Source: Beta vulgaris subsp. vulgaris (taxonomy: Eukaryota > Streptophyta > Magnoliopsida > Caryophyllales > Amaranthaceae). From it: 64,000 nt of DNA. Positions 1 through 10,429 of the stretch are shown piece by piece. The stretch lies in assembly GCF_026745355.1 (NCBI RefSeq), contig NC_079204.1, positions 49,108,785 to 49,172,784 on the forward strand. Direction: 5' to 3'. Each line of letters begins with the position of its first letter. Position 1 is the stretch's first letter. The notes beneath the pieces were generated by a model. It saw only the letters and a program-made list of their open reading frames with translations. It was not told the DNA's origin and made no database searches. The translations under genes and the position numbers were made by a program.

Positions 1-2228
1 TAGGGTAACTCACCTTCAATATGCAGACGACAGAATATTATTTTGCCCTCCTAATATGGAATACCTCCTAAACATCAAGAAGGCTCTCATTCTATTCCAA
101 CTTGCATCCGGGCTACAAGTTAACTTTTCACAAAAGTTGTCTCTATGGCATTCACCTTGATGATTAGTGGCTTAACTCGGCGGCCGCGGCACTATTATGT
201 AAAGTAGGTGATTTTCCTATAACCTACTTAGGGCTTCCAATAGGTGGATCGTCATCAAAAATGGCCTTTTGGGATCCGATTATAAAGCGGATTGAGCAGA
301 AGCTTGCTACGTGGAAGGGAAGGACATTCTCAATTGCCGGAAGATTAACCCTCATCAAAGCCTCCATCGCTAGCTTACCACTGTATTTGATGTCCATGTT
401 TCCGGCGCCAAAAGGGGTTATTGAGACAATTAATAAACTGCAACGAAGATTTTTATGGTGTGGTGAACATGAGAAAAAATATATGGCTTCGGTATCGTGG
501 GAAAAGGTTATCCTTCCAAAAACTTTCGGAGGCTTAAACTGTGGAAGCTTGCTTCATAAGAACATATCCTTGCTCTTCAAATGGCTATGGAGATTTCTCA
601 ACGAGCCAAGTGCGCTATGGGAAAATATTATCCAGACAAAATATGGGCTTTCTTCTGCTTTTATCCCTCATGAATTCTCTACTCCAACTCTTCGGGGCCC
701 ATGCGCAATATCTGTTTAGGTATTCTCAAGCATCCTCTTTCCCAGGACCTGTTGAAAACAATGATCATGAAAATAATGGGTAAGGGATCAAATACTCTAT
801 TTTGGGATGAGATTTGGATCGGTTAGAGTCCACTAAAAATCCGTGGGCTCATGGTCTGGATCATCATGGAAGTGGGACTTTCATTAGAATCGAGAATTCA
901 GGCCTCGTGACAGACAAGAATGGGCGGAACTCAGCAAGGAACTCGAAAAAGTTTGCTTATCTACAGAAAATGAAGATCGATTCGCATGGAAGCCCAATAA
1001 ATCCGAATCCTTCACGGTCAAATCCTTCTCCCTCGAATTGGACAAAGGCTCGAGACCTTCACAATCTCCGCCGTATAATTGGAAGAAAATTTGGCTAGGT
1101 CTAATCCCCCCCCCCCCCGGATAGAAATATTTACATGGCTAGCCTTATTGGGGAAGATAAATACAAGAGGCAAACTTGCAGCTATTCATATTATTCCTCA
1201 GGAAGAGAATGTATGTCCCCTATGTTTGTCCCATCCGGAAATTTCAGATCATCTTCTCCTCCACTGTTCCTTCTCTCGCCTCCTTTGGTCTTGGTGGCTC
1301 TCTCTGTGGGGCCTCAGTTGGGTCTTTCCGCGTTCTCTTATGGAAGCTTTTGATCAATGGATCTCCTATGGCAAAAACCCTTTTTTCAAGAAAGTCTGGA
1401 CTGTAATATTTTCGATCATAATATGGACTATTTGGAAAGAGCGCAATGCGAGAATCTTCAGTGGCATATCAAGCACTTCATTTCAGCTCCGGGAATTAAT
1501 TTTAACCCGCCTGGGATGGTGGATCAAAGGTTGGGGTTCCCCATTTCCTTATTCATCCAGCAAAATTGCTAGAAACCCGAAATGCTTATTATGGGCTCCT
1601 CATAAGGCCATGGCTGGCAGCCCGCGAATGATCCTAAAAGCCAACGTGGGTTGGTCTCCTCCTCCTCTTGGATCCTTAATATGGAATGTCGACGCGTCAT
1701 TGGCCCCTTCCCTCTCACTTTCAGCCATAGGTGGTGTATTGCGTGATGAAAAAGGCATCTTCAAATGTATCTTCTCTAGCCCTATACCGTGCATTGAAAT
1801 TAATTCTGCGGAAATTCTTGCGATCTTTCGAGCTTCCCAAATAGCAATGTCCATGGAGTACTTCAAAAACCACAGCTTAATAATTGAATCAGATTCCGCG
1901 AATGCGGTGAAGTGGTGTAATGAAGAGAATGGTGGGCCGTGGAATTTGAATTTCCAACTAAATTTCATTCGCAACGCAAGAAGATCATGGTTGAATATCA
2001 AAGATCATTCATCAAGGGAGAAGCTCAAATGTGGTTGCACACACATTGGCAAAACAAGGTTTAACTAGAGCAGATGAGTTCCTGGCTTGGCTCTAGATGC
2101 CTTTGATAGTGTAATGTAATTGTCAATTTTTTTCATATGGTATGTAAGATTGCAGGGAGGATACATGTAAAACATGATGGCGCTTTGAGCTAGTAATGAA
2201 ATGAGACCAAACAAATTATCAAAAAAAA
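1..2228 (+). mobile_element. LINE (non-LTR retrotransposon), 3' portion
   Basis: The window opens inside a plant L1-type LINE that runs off the left edge. What remains is the end of the reverse transcriptase, the linker, the zinc-binding region and a C-terminal RNase H, followed by a short 3' UTR and an A-rich tail at about 2221-2228. The reading frame is broken several times, so this copy is dead. The left target-site duplication lies outside the window, so the insertion cannot be dated or bounded here. Confidence 0.85.
2..2095 (+). pseudogene. LINE ORF2 fragment (RT end, zf-RVT, RNase H)
   Basis: The RT catalytic YADD motif is read directly at 20-31, in a frame that stops near 160. Frame then shifts: 261-719 gives the linker typical of plant LINEs (KLATWKGRTFSIAGR, then LPLYLMSMFPAP). 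1079-2068 holds a zinc-binding zf-RVT region (CPLCLSHPE...DHLLLHC) and an RNase H domain (WNVDASL, GGVLRD, ESDSANAV). The true C terminus is reached only by another frameshift near 2030, where the next frame reads AHTLAKQGLTRADEFLAWL and stops near 2095. A (C)n run at about 1107-1119 marks one of the damaged spots. RNase H in such elements degrades the RNA of the cDNA hybrid. Several independent breaks rule out function. Confidence 0.85.
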
Positions 2229-2311
2229 TATATAGTACAATATTATTAAAAAAAAATGCATTCTCTTAGTAAGTTGTAGGTCTATCCAATATCTATTTTG
2301 ATTTCCTCCAT

Positions 2312-2774
2312 CCTAAATTTATATTCCATTTGTTTTCTTTTATTCTTACTATTTTGAATCAGAAAAGAAATCAATGTACGTAATTCAAAAAGTGGGCAAG
2401 ATTTCAGTATGTTAAATAAAATTTAATTAACTAAAAGTTAAGATACTAACCCTTTGAGTTATTATAGGTAAGGCAAACAATGACCCAGAAGTTTGAGGGA
2501 TAAAAGAGTAAAAATTGACTACAAACTAGTGTGAACACATTTATTGCCCTTTGAATTACCTTATGTTAGACAATCAATCAGGCAAAAGTTTGAGGCGTAA
2601 AAAAGTAAAAAAAAAAAAATGACTACTCAATTGTGTGAACACATTTATTGCAACTTAAAACTAATGAAAAATTTAATTAATAAATTACACTATATATGAA
2701 AAGATCAAAATAGGAACAATATATTGAAATTTCTCAATGATGAATATAGGAACAACAAAAGAAAATGGAGAGAG
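2312..2774. mobile_element. Stowaway-like MITE, degraded
   Basis: The right end reads ATGGAGAGAG followed by TA (2775-2776), matching the inverse of the Stowaway terminal consensus CTCCCTCC. The left end near 2312 reads CCTCCATCC and has lost the clean TA. Inside, about 100 bp occurs twice (near 2450-2550 and 2550-2650), each copy ending with TGTGAACACATTTATTG. No coding capacity. The left boundary is approximate and the assignment rests only on the ends. Confidence 0.45.
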
Positions 2775-2776
2775 TA

Positions 2777-2897
2777 CGGGTCCGTTTGATTCAACTTATT
2801 TTGTCTTATCTTATCTTATACAATCTTATAAAATCTTATTTGATTTTATCTTATCTTATACAATCTTATAAAATTTTATCTTATCTTATAAGATAGT
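2777..2897. repeat. One-ended MITE-like sequence with short tandem repeats
   Basis: It begins GGGTCCGTTTGATTCAACTT, the style of Tourist-like MITE ends in plants, and continues into roughly two and a half copies of a unit containing CTTATCTTATACAATCTTATA. I could not find a matching inverted end downstream, so this is either a truncated MITE or a simple repeat. The 2.9-3.9 kb stretch that follows is AT-rich with no gene that I can support. Confidence 0.35.
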
Positions 2898-3890
2898 TTA
2901 TTGTGTATGTCTAAAGTCCTGTCGATAGTGGTTTAAAATTGAGCTACTTCTATATCTCAATTTTTGTTAGTTCTATTTTGTACTTAATGTGTTGATAAAT
3001 TGTTATTAGTCCTCGTGTATATTATAGTTTTAGGAAGAGTTCATTTCTAAGACTTTTAGTAGACTTTAGACTTTACATCAACTTTTCACTAATTTAAATA
3101 TCAATTCCGCTATTCATACTCATTCAAACTATATATTTTATCCTAACTTCTAAAATATTAATATATACAACTTACATAACAACATCACATTAACTATCGG
3201 TTTTGCACTTGAGAAAGTCTTTAGACAAGTCCTTGAAATGCAAGACTCCAATTCATACTTTTGCTTTAACTTTCCTCTTATTAGCTCATGTGCCCACTTC
3301 TTTTGACAAGTCCTTGAAATGCAAGACTCCAATAAAGCATAAACTCACCTTAAAAAAAGACATTGTTACACCTATCCATCGAGTAAACAACCCATTACTA
3401 ATACAATATTAAAAAAATATAAATTATGTTTTAGCTGGATTCCACTATCACAACCCGTAACAAGTTTTTAGTAATTGTGGATAGTCTATTCAACTTTTAG
3501 AATTATTTATCATAAACTTATATCTACATGATTGTATACCTTAATTCATAAAGTCTAAAACAAGCCTAAGTTTGCAAATAGAGAAACACAATCAAACTTT
3601 GTAAGATTCTCCTATGTGAACATGAACAGAAAATGCACACACGATCTTGCGTTTCATGAAATTAGTCAGTCAACCAACACATTTGAGTTTTGCCACTAAT
3701 GAACTTTTTTCCCTTCACACCTCATGTAAAACAATTAAAGGTTTCTCTTCAACAACGCGGTTCAACGACCGTTTCTCTTCTTCATTACTAGCCGTTTAGG
3801 CAACGACAACATAACATGTGAACATGCCAATTGCCAAGAATCAATCATCATAAACTGCGCCGCCCATTAAGTAAATTAAATCAAAACTCC

Positions 3891-3920
3891 AGAACATTAT
3901 TGACTGTCACTCATGTTCTT
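3891..3920 (+). promoter_or_regulatory. Conserved upstream box of AG-peptide gene 1
   Basis: This block contains TTGACTGTCACTCATG and is shared almost unchanged with the three paralogous genes (near 32749, 38567 and 63382), about 280-310 bp before each start codon. Within it TTGACT fits the W-box bound by WRKY factors, and TGAC-T-GTCA is a perfect inverted repeat. Conservation among the copies is seen directly; the binding factor is inference. Confidence 0.6.
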
Positions 3921-3990
3921 TGCACCAGACCAAATCATAATCCAGCTACTAATTATTTCTTCCTCATATCATGATCTTCCAATTTCCACT

Positions 3991-4001
3991 ACGTGTCATC
4001 A
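3991..4001 (+). promoter_or_regulatory. ACGTG box, gene 1
   Basis: CACTACGTGTCATCA. The pattern CACTACGTG-N-CATCA recurs upstream of genes 2 (near 32876) and 3 (near 38643) and is absent from gene 4. ACGTG is the core recognised by plant bZIP/bHLH factors, but no specific factor can be named. Confidence 0.5.
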
Positions 4002-4036
4002 ATGTAACGGGTAATTAGTCTGTCAATTTGCTTTTA

Positions 4037-4047
4037 GTGGGTCCCAC
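4037..4047 (+). promoter_or_regulatory. GTGGGTCCCAC palindrome, gene 1 promoter
   Basis: An 11-bp near-perfect palindrome found at the same relative place in genes 1, 3 and 4, just upstream of the TATA box. Both strands contain GGNCCCAC, the published class I TCP consensus. TCP regulation is therefore a reasonable inference, not shown. Confidence 0.55.
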
Positions 4048-4066
4048 ACTCCCATGATTTTTCTCC

Positions 4067-4076
4067 TTTATATACT
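4067..4076 (+). promoter_or_regulatory. TATA box, gene 1
   Basis: TTTATATACT, 108 bp before the ATG and followed by the CAATCAACTAAAAC 5' UTR start shared by all four paralogs. Same sequence and position as in gene 2. Confidence 0.65.
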
Positions 4077-4183
4077 CCCCCAAATCACAACATCAAAACT
4101 CAATCAACTAAAACAAACTTCTTTTCTTTCTTATACACACAACACAAACTACACAAAAAGAGTTAATATTTTCAGCTTATCAA

Positions 4184-4381
4184 ATGGCAAAATCTATCAA
4201 CAACAACGCATTCACCTTCTTCGTGGCTGCCATTCTTGCAATTGTTGCGGCGGTTAACGCTCAAGAGATGCCTCCTTCACCAGCGCCCGCTGCCGGAGCA
4301 GGGTTTTCACTCCCTGTTTCTACTGCCGTTGTTGCATTCTCTGTCCTTTTTTCAGTCTTTTCCCTCATCTTCAAGCACTAA
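4184..4381 (+). CDS. Arabinogalactan peptide 1 (GPI-anchored)
   Basis: A 65-residue intronless precursor. Residues 1-26 form a signal peptide (MAKSINNN then a hydrophobic core, cleavage predicted after VNA). The mature part, about residues 27-40, is QEMPPSPAPAAGAG, with SP, AP and PP dipeptides typical of proline hydroxylation and arabinogalactan attachment. Residues 41-65 are a hydrophobic tail ending in KH, as expected of a GPI-anchor signal replaced in the ER, so the product should be a short glycopeptide on the outer plasma membrane or in the wall. The start is fixed by identical MAKSINN starts in three paralogs and a TATA box 108 bp upstream. Family role (cell-wall/membrane AG peptides) is established knowledge; the precise function here is unknown. 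It shares the SPAPAAGAG type with gene 4. Confidence 0.88.
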   Translation: MAKSINNNAFTFFVAAILAIVAAVNAQEMPPSPAPAAGAGFSLPVSTAVVAFSVLFSVFSLIFKH

Positions 4382-4510
4382 AGGATTTTGTAATTTTGTT
4401 TTTTGGTATGGAGTGTATATTTATTTTTCATATGGATTGTTACCATGAGGTAATCAGTATATTGTAACACATTTGTTATTCGTTTGTATGAATTATGAAT
4501 AAGATCATTT
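4382..4510 (+). terminator. Conserved 3' UTR and polyadenylation region, gene 1
   Basis: After the stop, TTGTAACACATTTGTT (about 4462-4477), then TTTGTATGAATTATG and AATAAG (4498-4503) are shared with genes 2 and 4 and partly with 3. UGUA-containing far-upstream elements and AATAAN signals are the usual plant poly(A) signals. From here to about 4690 I see nothing else. Confidence 0.55.
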
Positions 4511-4689
4511 TTGGTTAAATTTATTTGACGCGTTCATTATTGGAGTTCTTTCATATTAAATTAAACATGGATATAATTTCTATACTGTTTCTATGTTATG
4601 GAGGTGTCAATGAATACTCAATGGTTTGAACTCAATTTCATAGCATCTTATTGATGATTGAAAATTAATATTGTGAGCTCAATTTTTAA

Positions 4690-4888
4690 ATTTTGATCCT
4701 TAACAACAAATGAAATAAAGATTCTAGAATGATTGACTGATTGTATAAAGAAGTGTTTAGGGTTTAATTGCTTGTCTTTTGTATTGATCTCAATCGAATA
4801 TATATATAGTACATAGGAAACCATATAAACATAAGACTCTATAAATAAGGAAACATATCAAACAAATCCTATATAATATTTCTTAACG
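4690..4888 (-). repeat. Copia LTR remnant, 3' side
   Basis: On the minus strand, a purine-rich tract (AGCTTGAGAGGGGCG, about 4885-4900) follows the copia RNase H end and precedes an AT-rich stretch with TATA-like sequence, as expected for the polypurine tract and 3' LTR of a Ty1/copia element. I cannot find a second LTR copy in the window, so the limits are approximate. Confidence 0.45.
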
Positions 4889-5133
4889 CCCCTCTCAAGC
4901 TGGGCATGGGAAGGATCCAAAATGCTCAACTTGGACAAGAGAGTAAGTCAAACTGGGATTTTCCAAGAGTTTTTGTAAAGATATCGACAGCTGAGTCGAG
5001 GTAGAGACATAGGAAGGAAGAATAAGACCATCTCGAATAGCATCACGAACAAAATGACAATCAATCTCTATATGTTTCGTACGTTCATGAAACACAGGAT
5101 TATGAGCAATATGAAGAGCAGACTGACTATCAC

Positions 5134-5573
5134 TGACGCAGTCGGAAACTATGGAGATTAGCAAGTACTAATCTCGAATTAAGAACAAGCAGATTCACAA
5201 GCGATGAATCAGTAAAACTCCGGAATCCACCAGAAAGAGTATAAACTCTGTGATATTATTAAAAGTCCAACAACTGCCTCCAAACATTGACCTAATAATG
5301 TTTAAATACGTTAAGCAAAACCCTAAAACGAAATTAAGGAAATAATTAAATTTGAAAATAATTAAAAAACTGATTTCGGGCCTTAAACGGACCCGGATGG
5401 CCTAAAACGCCTATACATCACAGCATAGCGGTGAGTTTGACTCGTTGGGCCGTTCCGCTTCCGAAAAGGTATTACAATAGTCAATCGGACTCCGTCGGCC
5501 CATTTTCCGCAAAACAGTTCAGGCCTTTTTCCGCAAATTCTTTTCGAACTTTTCCGCTAGTCTGCCTACGTCA
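5134..5573 (-). repeat. 3' LTR of the gypsy element
   Basis: 440 bp, bounded by TG...CA, nearly identical to 9990-10429. It encodes the last residues of the integrase frame (down to 5519). A purine-rich tract lies just inside it at 5574-5591 (minus strand AGAGGTGGAGGAGAC), the polypurine tract that primes plus-strand DNA. Confidence 0.93.
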
Positions 5574-6841
5574 GTCTCCTCCACCTCTAAAGAACTCGAC
5601 CCCGAGTTCGTATCACCATAAAGGGCTTGATCTGCATGGTACTCATTAATGTCAGCCACATTGAACGTGTTGGAAATGTTCATATCATCCGGCAGAGCGA
5701 CCACATATGCATTGTCATTAATCTTGCGCGTCACTTTGAATGGCCCATACTTGCGTGGTTTCAGTTTATTGTAGGTACCAACAGGAAACCTCTCCTTCCG
5801 CAAAAACACCATCACCACATCACCCACACTAAAAACCTTTACTCGCCTGTGTTTATCAGCAGCAGCTTTATTCTTCTGCCCAGTAGCATACATTTTAGCC
5901 TTCACAGCCTCCTTAACAGCAACAATCTCCTCTGCCATGTTCCCAGCTGCCACACTAACTCCCGGCCCCTTAGGAAGCTTAATCAGATCCACCACATGCC
6001 TAGGGACAGAAGTGTAGACCACAGAAAAGGGTGATCTCCCTATGGCCGAATGCACAGCACTGTTGTAAGCAAACTCTACCTGAGGCAAAGCCAAGTCCCA
6101 CTGCTTTGGTTTATCACCACATACACTACGAATCATATTCCCCAACGTCCTATCAGTGACTTCAGCCTGCCCATCTGTCTGTGGATGAGCTGTTGAACTC
6201 CTGTTCAGTGTTGTCCCAAACATTCTCCAAAGAGTTATCCAAAAATGGCTAAGAAACTTAGTGTCCATATCCGAAGTGATAGAGGTAGGAACACCATGAA
6301 GTCTGACCACTTCCCTAAAGAAAAGCTTAGCCACATTCGAAGCATCAGCTGTCTTCTTACATGCAATGAAATGAGACATCTTCGAAAAACGATCAACCAC
6401 CACAAAAACAGAATCCACTCCGCGTTGAGTACGAGGCAACCCCAAAACAAAATCCATGGCCAGATCTTGCCAAATATCATCAGGAACAGGCAAAGGCATA
6501 TAAAGACCAGTATTTTGAGACTGACCTTTGGAGACTTGACACACATAACAGCGACGAACAATAGTACCAGCATCCCTTCTCATGTGAGGCCAATAAAACC
6601 GCTCTTCTAACCCAGCAATAGTTTTATCCCTCCCCAAATGTCCTCCAAGACCACCTCCATGAAGATCTCTGATCCATTTCTCGCGTAGGGACGAACAAGG
6701 AATGCACAACTGATCACCTCTAAAAAGGTACCCTCCTCGAATGTGAAAATCTGCACTAGGCTGCCCCTTGCTGCACTTTGCCCACAACTCCTTAAACTTC
6801 GCATCATCCTCATACAACTCCTTTAAACACTCAAAACCCAC
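5519..6841 (-). CDS. Gypsy integrase
   Basis: 440 codons open. The zinc-binding HHCC domain is seen as [15 protein letters not shown] followed by CYVC. The catalytic core has the first Asp in AMDFVLGLP, the second in ITSDMDTKF, and the Glu in [11 protein letters not shown]. The usual SDRD around the second Asp is SDMD here, and QTEV is QAEV. A GPY/F-like module follows ([16 protein letters not shown]), then an acidic C terminus ([20 protein letters not shown]) that extends into the 3' LTR. Integrase inserts the element cDNA into chromosomes. The frame opens downstream of the RNase H frame, from which it is separated by stops, so the polyprotein is not intact even though this segment is. Confidence 0.85.
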   Translation of the reverse strand: MGFECLKELYEDDAKFKELWAKCSKGQPSADFHIRGGYLFRGDQLCIPCSSLREKWIRDLHGGGLGGHLGRDKTIAGLEERFYWPHMRRDAGTIVRRCYVCQVSKGQSQNTGLYMPLPVPDDIWQDLAMDFVLGLPRTQRGVDSVFVVVDRFSKMSHFIACKKTADASNVAKLFFREVVRLHGVPTSITSDMDTKFLSHFWITLWRMFGTTLNRSSTAHPQTDGQAEVTDRTLGNMIRSVCGDKPKQWDLALPQVEFAYNSAVHSAIGRSPFSVVYTSVPRHVVDLIKLPKGPGVSVAAGNMAEEIVAVKEAVKAKMYATGQKNKAAADKHRRVKVFSVGDVVMVFLRKERFPVGTYNKLKPRKYGPFKVTRKINDNAYVVALPDDMNISNTFNVADINEYHADQALYGDTNSGSSSLEVEETDVGRLAEKFEKNLRKKA

Positions 6842-6954
6842 AATCTCCTAAGCTAATGTGATGAGTAAGGAAGCTCTCCTACTCAATACATCTGCCACCT
6901 TATTCTGCACACCAGATTTATGTTGTATAATGAAAGGGAATTTCTGCAGAATAC

Positions 6955-8391
6955 TCACCCACGAGCATGCATCTTATTGATCACCTTTTGGCTGTGGAGG
7001 AACTTTAGTGCCTGGTGATCAATGAACAGAATGAACTCCCTCTGCACTAGATAGTGCTCCCACTGCCGCAATGCCCTAAACACTGCATAAAACTCCTGGT
7101 CATACGTACTCCACTTCTGCCTAGCATCACTCAACTTTTCACTAAAATAAGCCACAGGCCTCTTCTCTTGTGACAGTATTGCTCCAATACCGACCCCACT
7201 AGCATCACATTCAACTTGAAACACCTTATCAAAATCAGGGAGTGCTAATACCGGTGCACTGCAAAGTTTGGTTTTAATCAAGAAAAACTCTTTTCCTGCT
7301 CATCTCCCCACTGAAACTTCCCCTTCTTCAAACATTCTGTGATTGGTGCGGTTATGGTACTGAAATCCCGAATAAATCTCCTGTAGAAAGTTGCTAGGCC
7401 ATGAAAGCTACGAACTTCCGTCACTGATGTAGGTGTAGGCCAATCCCGGATTGCGCTCACCTTCTCCTCATCCACCTGAATTCCCTCGGCACCAACAACA
7501 AAACCCAGGAAGAGTAATTTGCTGGTACAAAACGTGCACTTCTTCAGATTAATGTACAGCTTATTTTCCTGCAACACCTGCAGCACCTGAGCCACATGCT
7601 CCAGGTGATCTTTCTTGTCCTTGCTGTAAATCAGAATATCATCAAAATACACAACAACAAAAGAACCAGTAAAAGGACGAAGAACTTGGTTCATCATGCG
7701 CATAAAGGTCTAGGTGCGTTTGATAAACCAAAGGGCATTACCAACCACTCATACAACCCTCCTTGCTCTTAAAAGCTGTCTTCCACTCATCTCCAGGTCG
7801 GATACGAATCTGATGGTACCCACTTTGCAGATCTATCTTCGAAAACACCTTAGCTCCTGCCAACTCATCAAGCATATCCTCCAGTCGAGGGATAGGGAAG
7901 CGATACTTGATAGTTATCTTATTGATGGCCCTACTGTCAAGACACATCCGCCACTGATTTCCTTTCTTAGGGACTAAAAGAACAGGAACTGCACATGGAC
8001 TCATACTCTCCCGAATGAACCCCTTTTGCAACAAATCCTCAATCTGCTCTCTCAAGATCTCATTCTCCTTGGGACTCATACGATAGTGGGGAAGGTTTGG
8101 TAGGCTACAACCAGGAATCAGATCAATGTGGTGTTGTATGTCACGCATGAGGGGTAGCTCTTTTGGTAATTCATCAGCAATCAACTCCTTAAAGTCCTCT
8201 AATATCTCCGAAACTTCAGCAGGAATAGGGTTCTCTTCTTTTACAACCCCTAACAACCCTTTAACTACTATTGGACAGAAAAGTTCAGTTTCTTTCACAG
8301 CATCATCAAGTTCCTTATCATTATAAGTCATTACTAAGAAACTGGTTTTCTTTCCTACAGCCTTATCATCAAAGTTCAAAACAGGAGCCAT
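6955..8391 (-). pseudogene. Gypsy reverse transcriptase and RNase H, frameshifted
   Basis: Three frames together give the RT-RNase H. 8391-7738: RT N-terminal half with [36 protein letters not shown] and [13 protein letters not shown]. 7703-7278: the catalytic [10 protein letters not shown] and KCTFC, LGFVV and [13 protein letters not shown] blocks. 7281-6955: RNase H ([36 protein letters not shown]). A frameshift falls near 7705-7738 in the MPFGLSNAP region and another near 7280. All catalytic Asp residues expected are present, so the damage is by small indels and not by loss of domains. RT copies the element RNA into DNA; RNase H removes the template. Confidence 0.85.
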
Positions 8392-8699
8392 TGCAATTTT
8401 ATGGGAACCCCAAGTAAAATCATCACATTATCCCGTCCCCGATAAGTAATATCATTATCAAACTGCCAAGGCCTACCAAGTAAAATATGACACACATCCA
8501 TATCAAGAACATCACATATTACCTCGTCTTTGTAGTGTTTCCCTATGGAGATGGGAACTCTGCAAGTCATTGTCACGCGAACTTGAGAACCCTTGCTGAC
8601 CCAACCCAAAGCGTAGGGTTTCTCATGTGTGTTGTGGACAGCTTCAAATACTCCACAGCTTCTGGGACACCAGATTCTCCGTACTACCATTATCCACAA
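8376..8699 (-). pseudogene. Gypsy protease (linker between gag and RT)
   Basis: The end of the gag frame reads CNLIVDNGSTENLVSQKLW, the aspartic protease active site (usually DSG or DTG; here DNGST). The next frame (8699-8376) carries on with VTMTCRVPISIGKHYKDEV and DVLDMDVCHILLGRPWQFD, the second half of a retropepsin. A frameshift near 8650-8690 separates the halves. The protease would cut the Gag-Pol precursor. Confidence 0.75.
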
Positions 8700-9939
8700 T
8701 CAGGTTACAAACTTTGTTCTGAATAGAACAATGAGTTTTAAATAGGTTCTTACGCTGGCCCTCCTCTTTTGAAGCTAACAAGACCCTTTGTAACACGAAG
8801 TTAACTCGCTCCTCAGACTCTTCCTCAGCAAACTCCGCACCTGCATACTCATCATTTTCTCCTTCAAACTCCTCTCCATCTTCTCCCCCTTCTAAAACAG
8901 CAGTTACTCTCCGAGTTGGACAGACATTGGATCTATGACCCTTGCCATTACAACGATAGCAAGTGTCCCAACTTGGCCTGGCATAAGGATTATTTTGTTT
9001 TTGGGCAGGGGCTTTTCCTTGTGGTGCACTACTAGGGCCGACTTTTGGTGCAGACCCAGACTCCTTGTTTATTGCACCCTTCTCCTTCTCACTGTTAAAT
9101 TCAAAGCTACTTTGGGCTGAATACCTTTTGAATGACGAGAAATTTCTAGGGGATTTCTCTATTTGCTCCGCCTTTAACGCCAGATTGGATGCCTCAGCCA
9201 CAGTCCACACAGTTTGCAAACCTATCTTCTCTTGCAGAGAATTCTTCAACCCACTGATGTACCGAGCCACCTTCTGATTTTCGGATTCCCCTAAATCATT
9301 ACGCTCAGAAAACCGCAGGAACTCCGCTGTATACTCCGTCACACTCCTCTTCCCCTGGACGCATTCTATATACATCTTATACAGAATCTGCTCATAATCC
9401 TCCGGTAAAAACCGCTCCAACATCAACTGTTTCATGCGACACCAGGTTTTAACCGGCCCCTTCCTTTGCCTCTGCCTCTGCATAACCAACTTATCCAACC
9501 AAACAGCAGCAGTACTCTTCAATCTAACCGCCACCATCTTAACATGTTTATTTTCAGAAACCTCCATAACTTCGAAAAACCTATCCACATCAATCTGCCA
9601 ATCTAGAAACTCCTCTACCCCCATATTCCCATAAAATAATGGAATATCTGCTTTTACTCGGTAATCATGTTTAAAAGAATTATTACCTTCCTCGCTTTGT
9701 TCTTCTTCGAAAACCTCCTCTTCCTCAGAACTCGAACTATCTGCCACAACAGTTCGTTTACCTCTCCCCCGTGGAGTTCGATTTGGTTCTGCCCTCCTGT
9801 CTCCTCCTCGATTATTATTAGTCTGCATATTATTCACCTGCGTAGTCAACGCAGTCATCTGTTCGGTCAGTGCAGTAAGGGCCGTGGTAAAAGCCGCGGT
9901 AACCCCTTCAAGATCTGTCCTAGTAACTGGTTCTCCCAT
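8644..9939 (-). CDS. Gypsy Gag protein
   Basis: The start is placed at 9939 (MGEPVTRTDLEG), after the PBS and leader; the open frame upstream would run back into the LTR. A predicted coiled or amphipathic segment (TALTALTEQMTALTTQVNNM) and a basic/acidic stretch precede the retrotransposon gag domain (about residues 75-200: PLFYGNMGVEEFLDWQIDV, RFLPEDYEQILYKMY). A single CCHC zinc knuckle reads CYRCNGKGHRSNVC (CX2CX4HX4C), followed by an acidic spacer and the protease start. Gag would form the particle and package RNA. The frame is open to 8644, where it leaves the protease frame. Confidence 0.85.
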   Translation of the reverse strand: MGEPVTRTDLEGVTAAFTTALTALTEQMTALTTQVNNMQTNNNRGGDRRAEPNRTPRGRGKRTVVADSSSSEEEEVFEEEQSEEGNNSFKHDYRVKADIPLFYGNMGVEEFLDWQIDVDRFFEVMEVSENKHVKMVAVRLKSTAAVWLDKLVMQRQRQRKGPVKTWCRMKQLMLERFLPEDYEQILYKMYIECVQGKRSVTEYTAEFLRFSERNDLGESENQKVARYISGLKNSLQEKIGLQTVWTVAEASNLALKAEQIEKSPRNFSSFKRYSAQSSFEFNSEKEKGAINKESGSAPKVGPSSAPQGKAPAQKQNNPYARPSWDTCYRCNGKGHRSNVCPTRRVTAVLEGGEDGEEFEGENDEYAGAEFAEEESEERVNFVLQRVLLASKEEGQRKNLFKTHCSIQNKVCNLIVDNGSTENLVSQKLWSI

Positions 9940-9975
9940 GATCTTCAAGCTACGAAAAGAGACAGGAGAAAGCCT

Positions 9976-9987
9976 GCTCTGATACCA
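9976..9987 (-). other. Primer-binding site (tRNA-iMet)
   Basis: On the minus strand TGGTATCAGAGC lies 2 bp inside the 5' LTR. It is the classic match to the 3' end of initiator methionine tRNA used to prime minus-strand DNA synthesis in many plant LTR elements. Confidence 0.92.
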
Positions 9988-9989
9988 CT

Positions 9990-10429
9990 TGACGCAGTCG
10001 GAAACTATGGAGATTAGCAAGTACTAATCTCGAATTAAGAACAAGCAGATTCACAAGCGATGAATCTGTAAAACTCCGGAATCCACCAGAAAGAGTATAA
10101 ACTCTGTGATATTATTAAAAGTCCAAAAAATGCCTCCAAACATTGACCTAATAATGTTTAAATACGTTAAGCAAAACCCTAAAACGAAATTAAGGAAATA
10201 ATTAAATTCAGAAATAATTAAAAAACTGATTTCGGGCCTTAAACGGACCCGGATGGCCTAAAACGCCTATACATCACAGCGTAGCAGGGTGTTTGACTCG
10301 TTGGGCCGTTCCGCTTCCTAAAAGGTATTATAATAGTCAATCGGACTCCGTCGGCCCATTTTCCGCAAAACAGTTCAGGCCTTTTTCCGCAAATCCTTTT
10401 CGAACTTTTCCGCTAGTCTGCCTACGTCA
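9990..10429 (-). repeat. 5' LTR of the gypsy element
   Basis: 440 bp, TG...CA, followed by the ATCAC duplication (10430-10434). On the minus strand a TATTTAAAC stretch near the middle could serve as the TATA box of the LTR promoter. Differences from the other LTR are clustered around the AT-rich centre and the CACAGCRTAGC stretch. Confidence 0.92.

Larger units (their letters stand above)
5134..10429 (-). mobile_element. Ty3/gypsy LTR retrotransposon, complete ends, inserted in copia
   Basis: A 5.3-kb element with two 440-bp LTRs (5134-5573 and 9990-10429) that start TGACGCAG and end TACGTCA, flanked by a 5-bp target duplication ATCAC (5129-5133 and 10430-10434). Order on the minus strand is LTR, PBS, gag, protease, RT, RNase H, integrase, LTR, the Ty3/gypsy order. 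Comparing the LTRs by eye I count about 13 mismatches in 440 bp (about 97% identity), so insertion is not very recent. There is no envelope gene. The integrase frame runs 55 bp into the 3' LTR, which with its C-terminal sequence suggests a chromovirus, perhaps CRM-like; I see no clear chromodomain. Confidence 0.93.

Noticed and set aside
1600..2001. 133-residue minus-strand ORF
   Set aside because: It is the antisense shadow of the LINE RNase H frame.
5134..10429. Possible endogenous retrovirus or caulimovirus
   Set aside because: LTRs, tRNA-iMet PBS and gag-pro-RT-RH-INT order are those of a Ty3/gypsy retrotransposon; no envelope, movement or coat-like gene.
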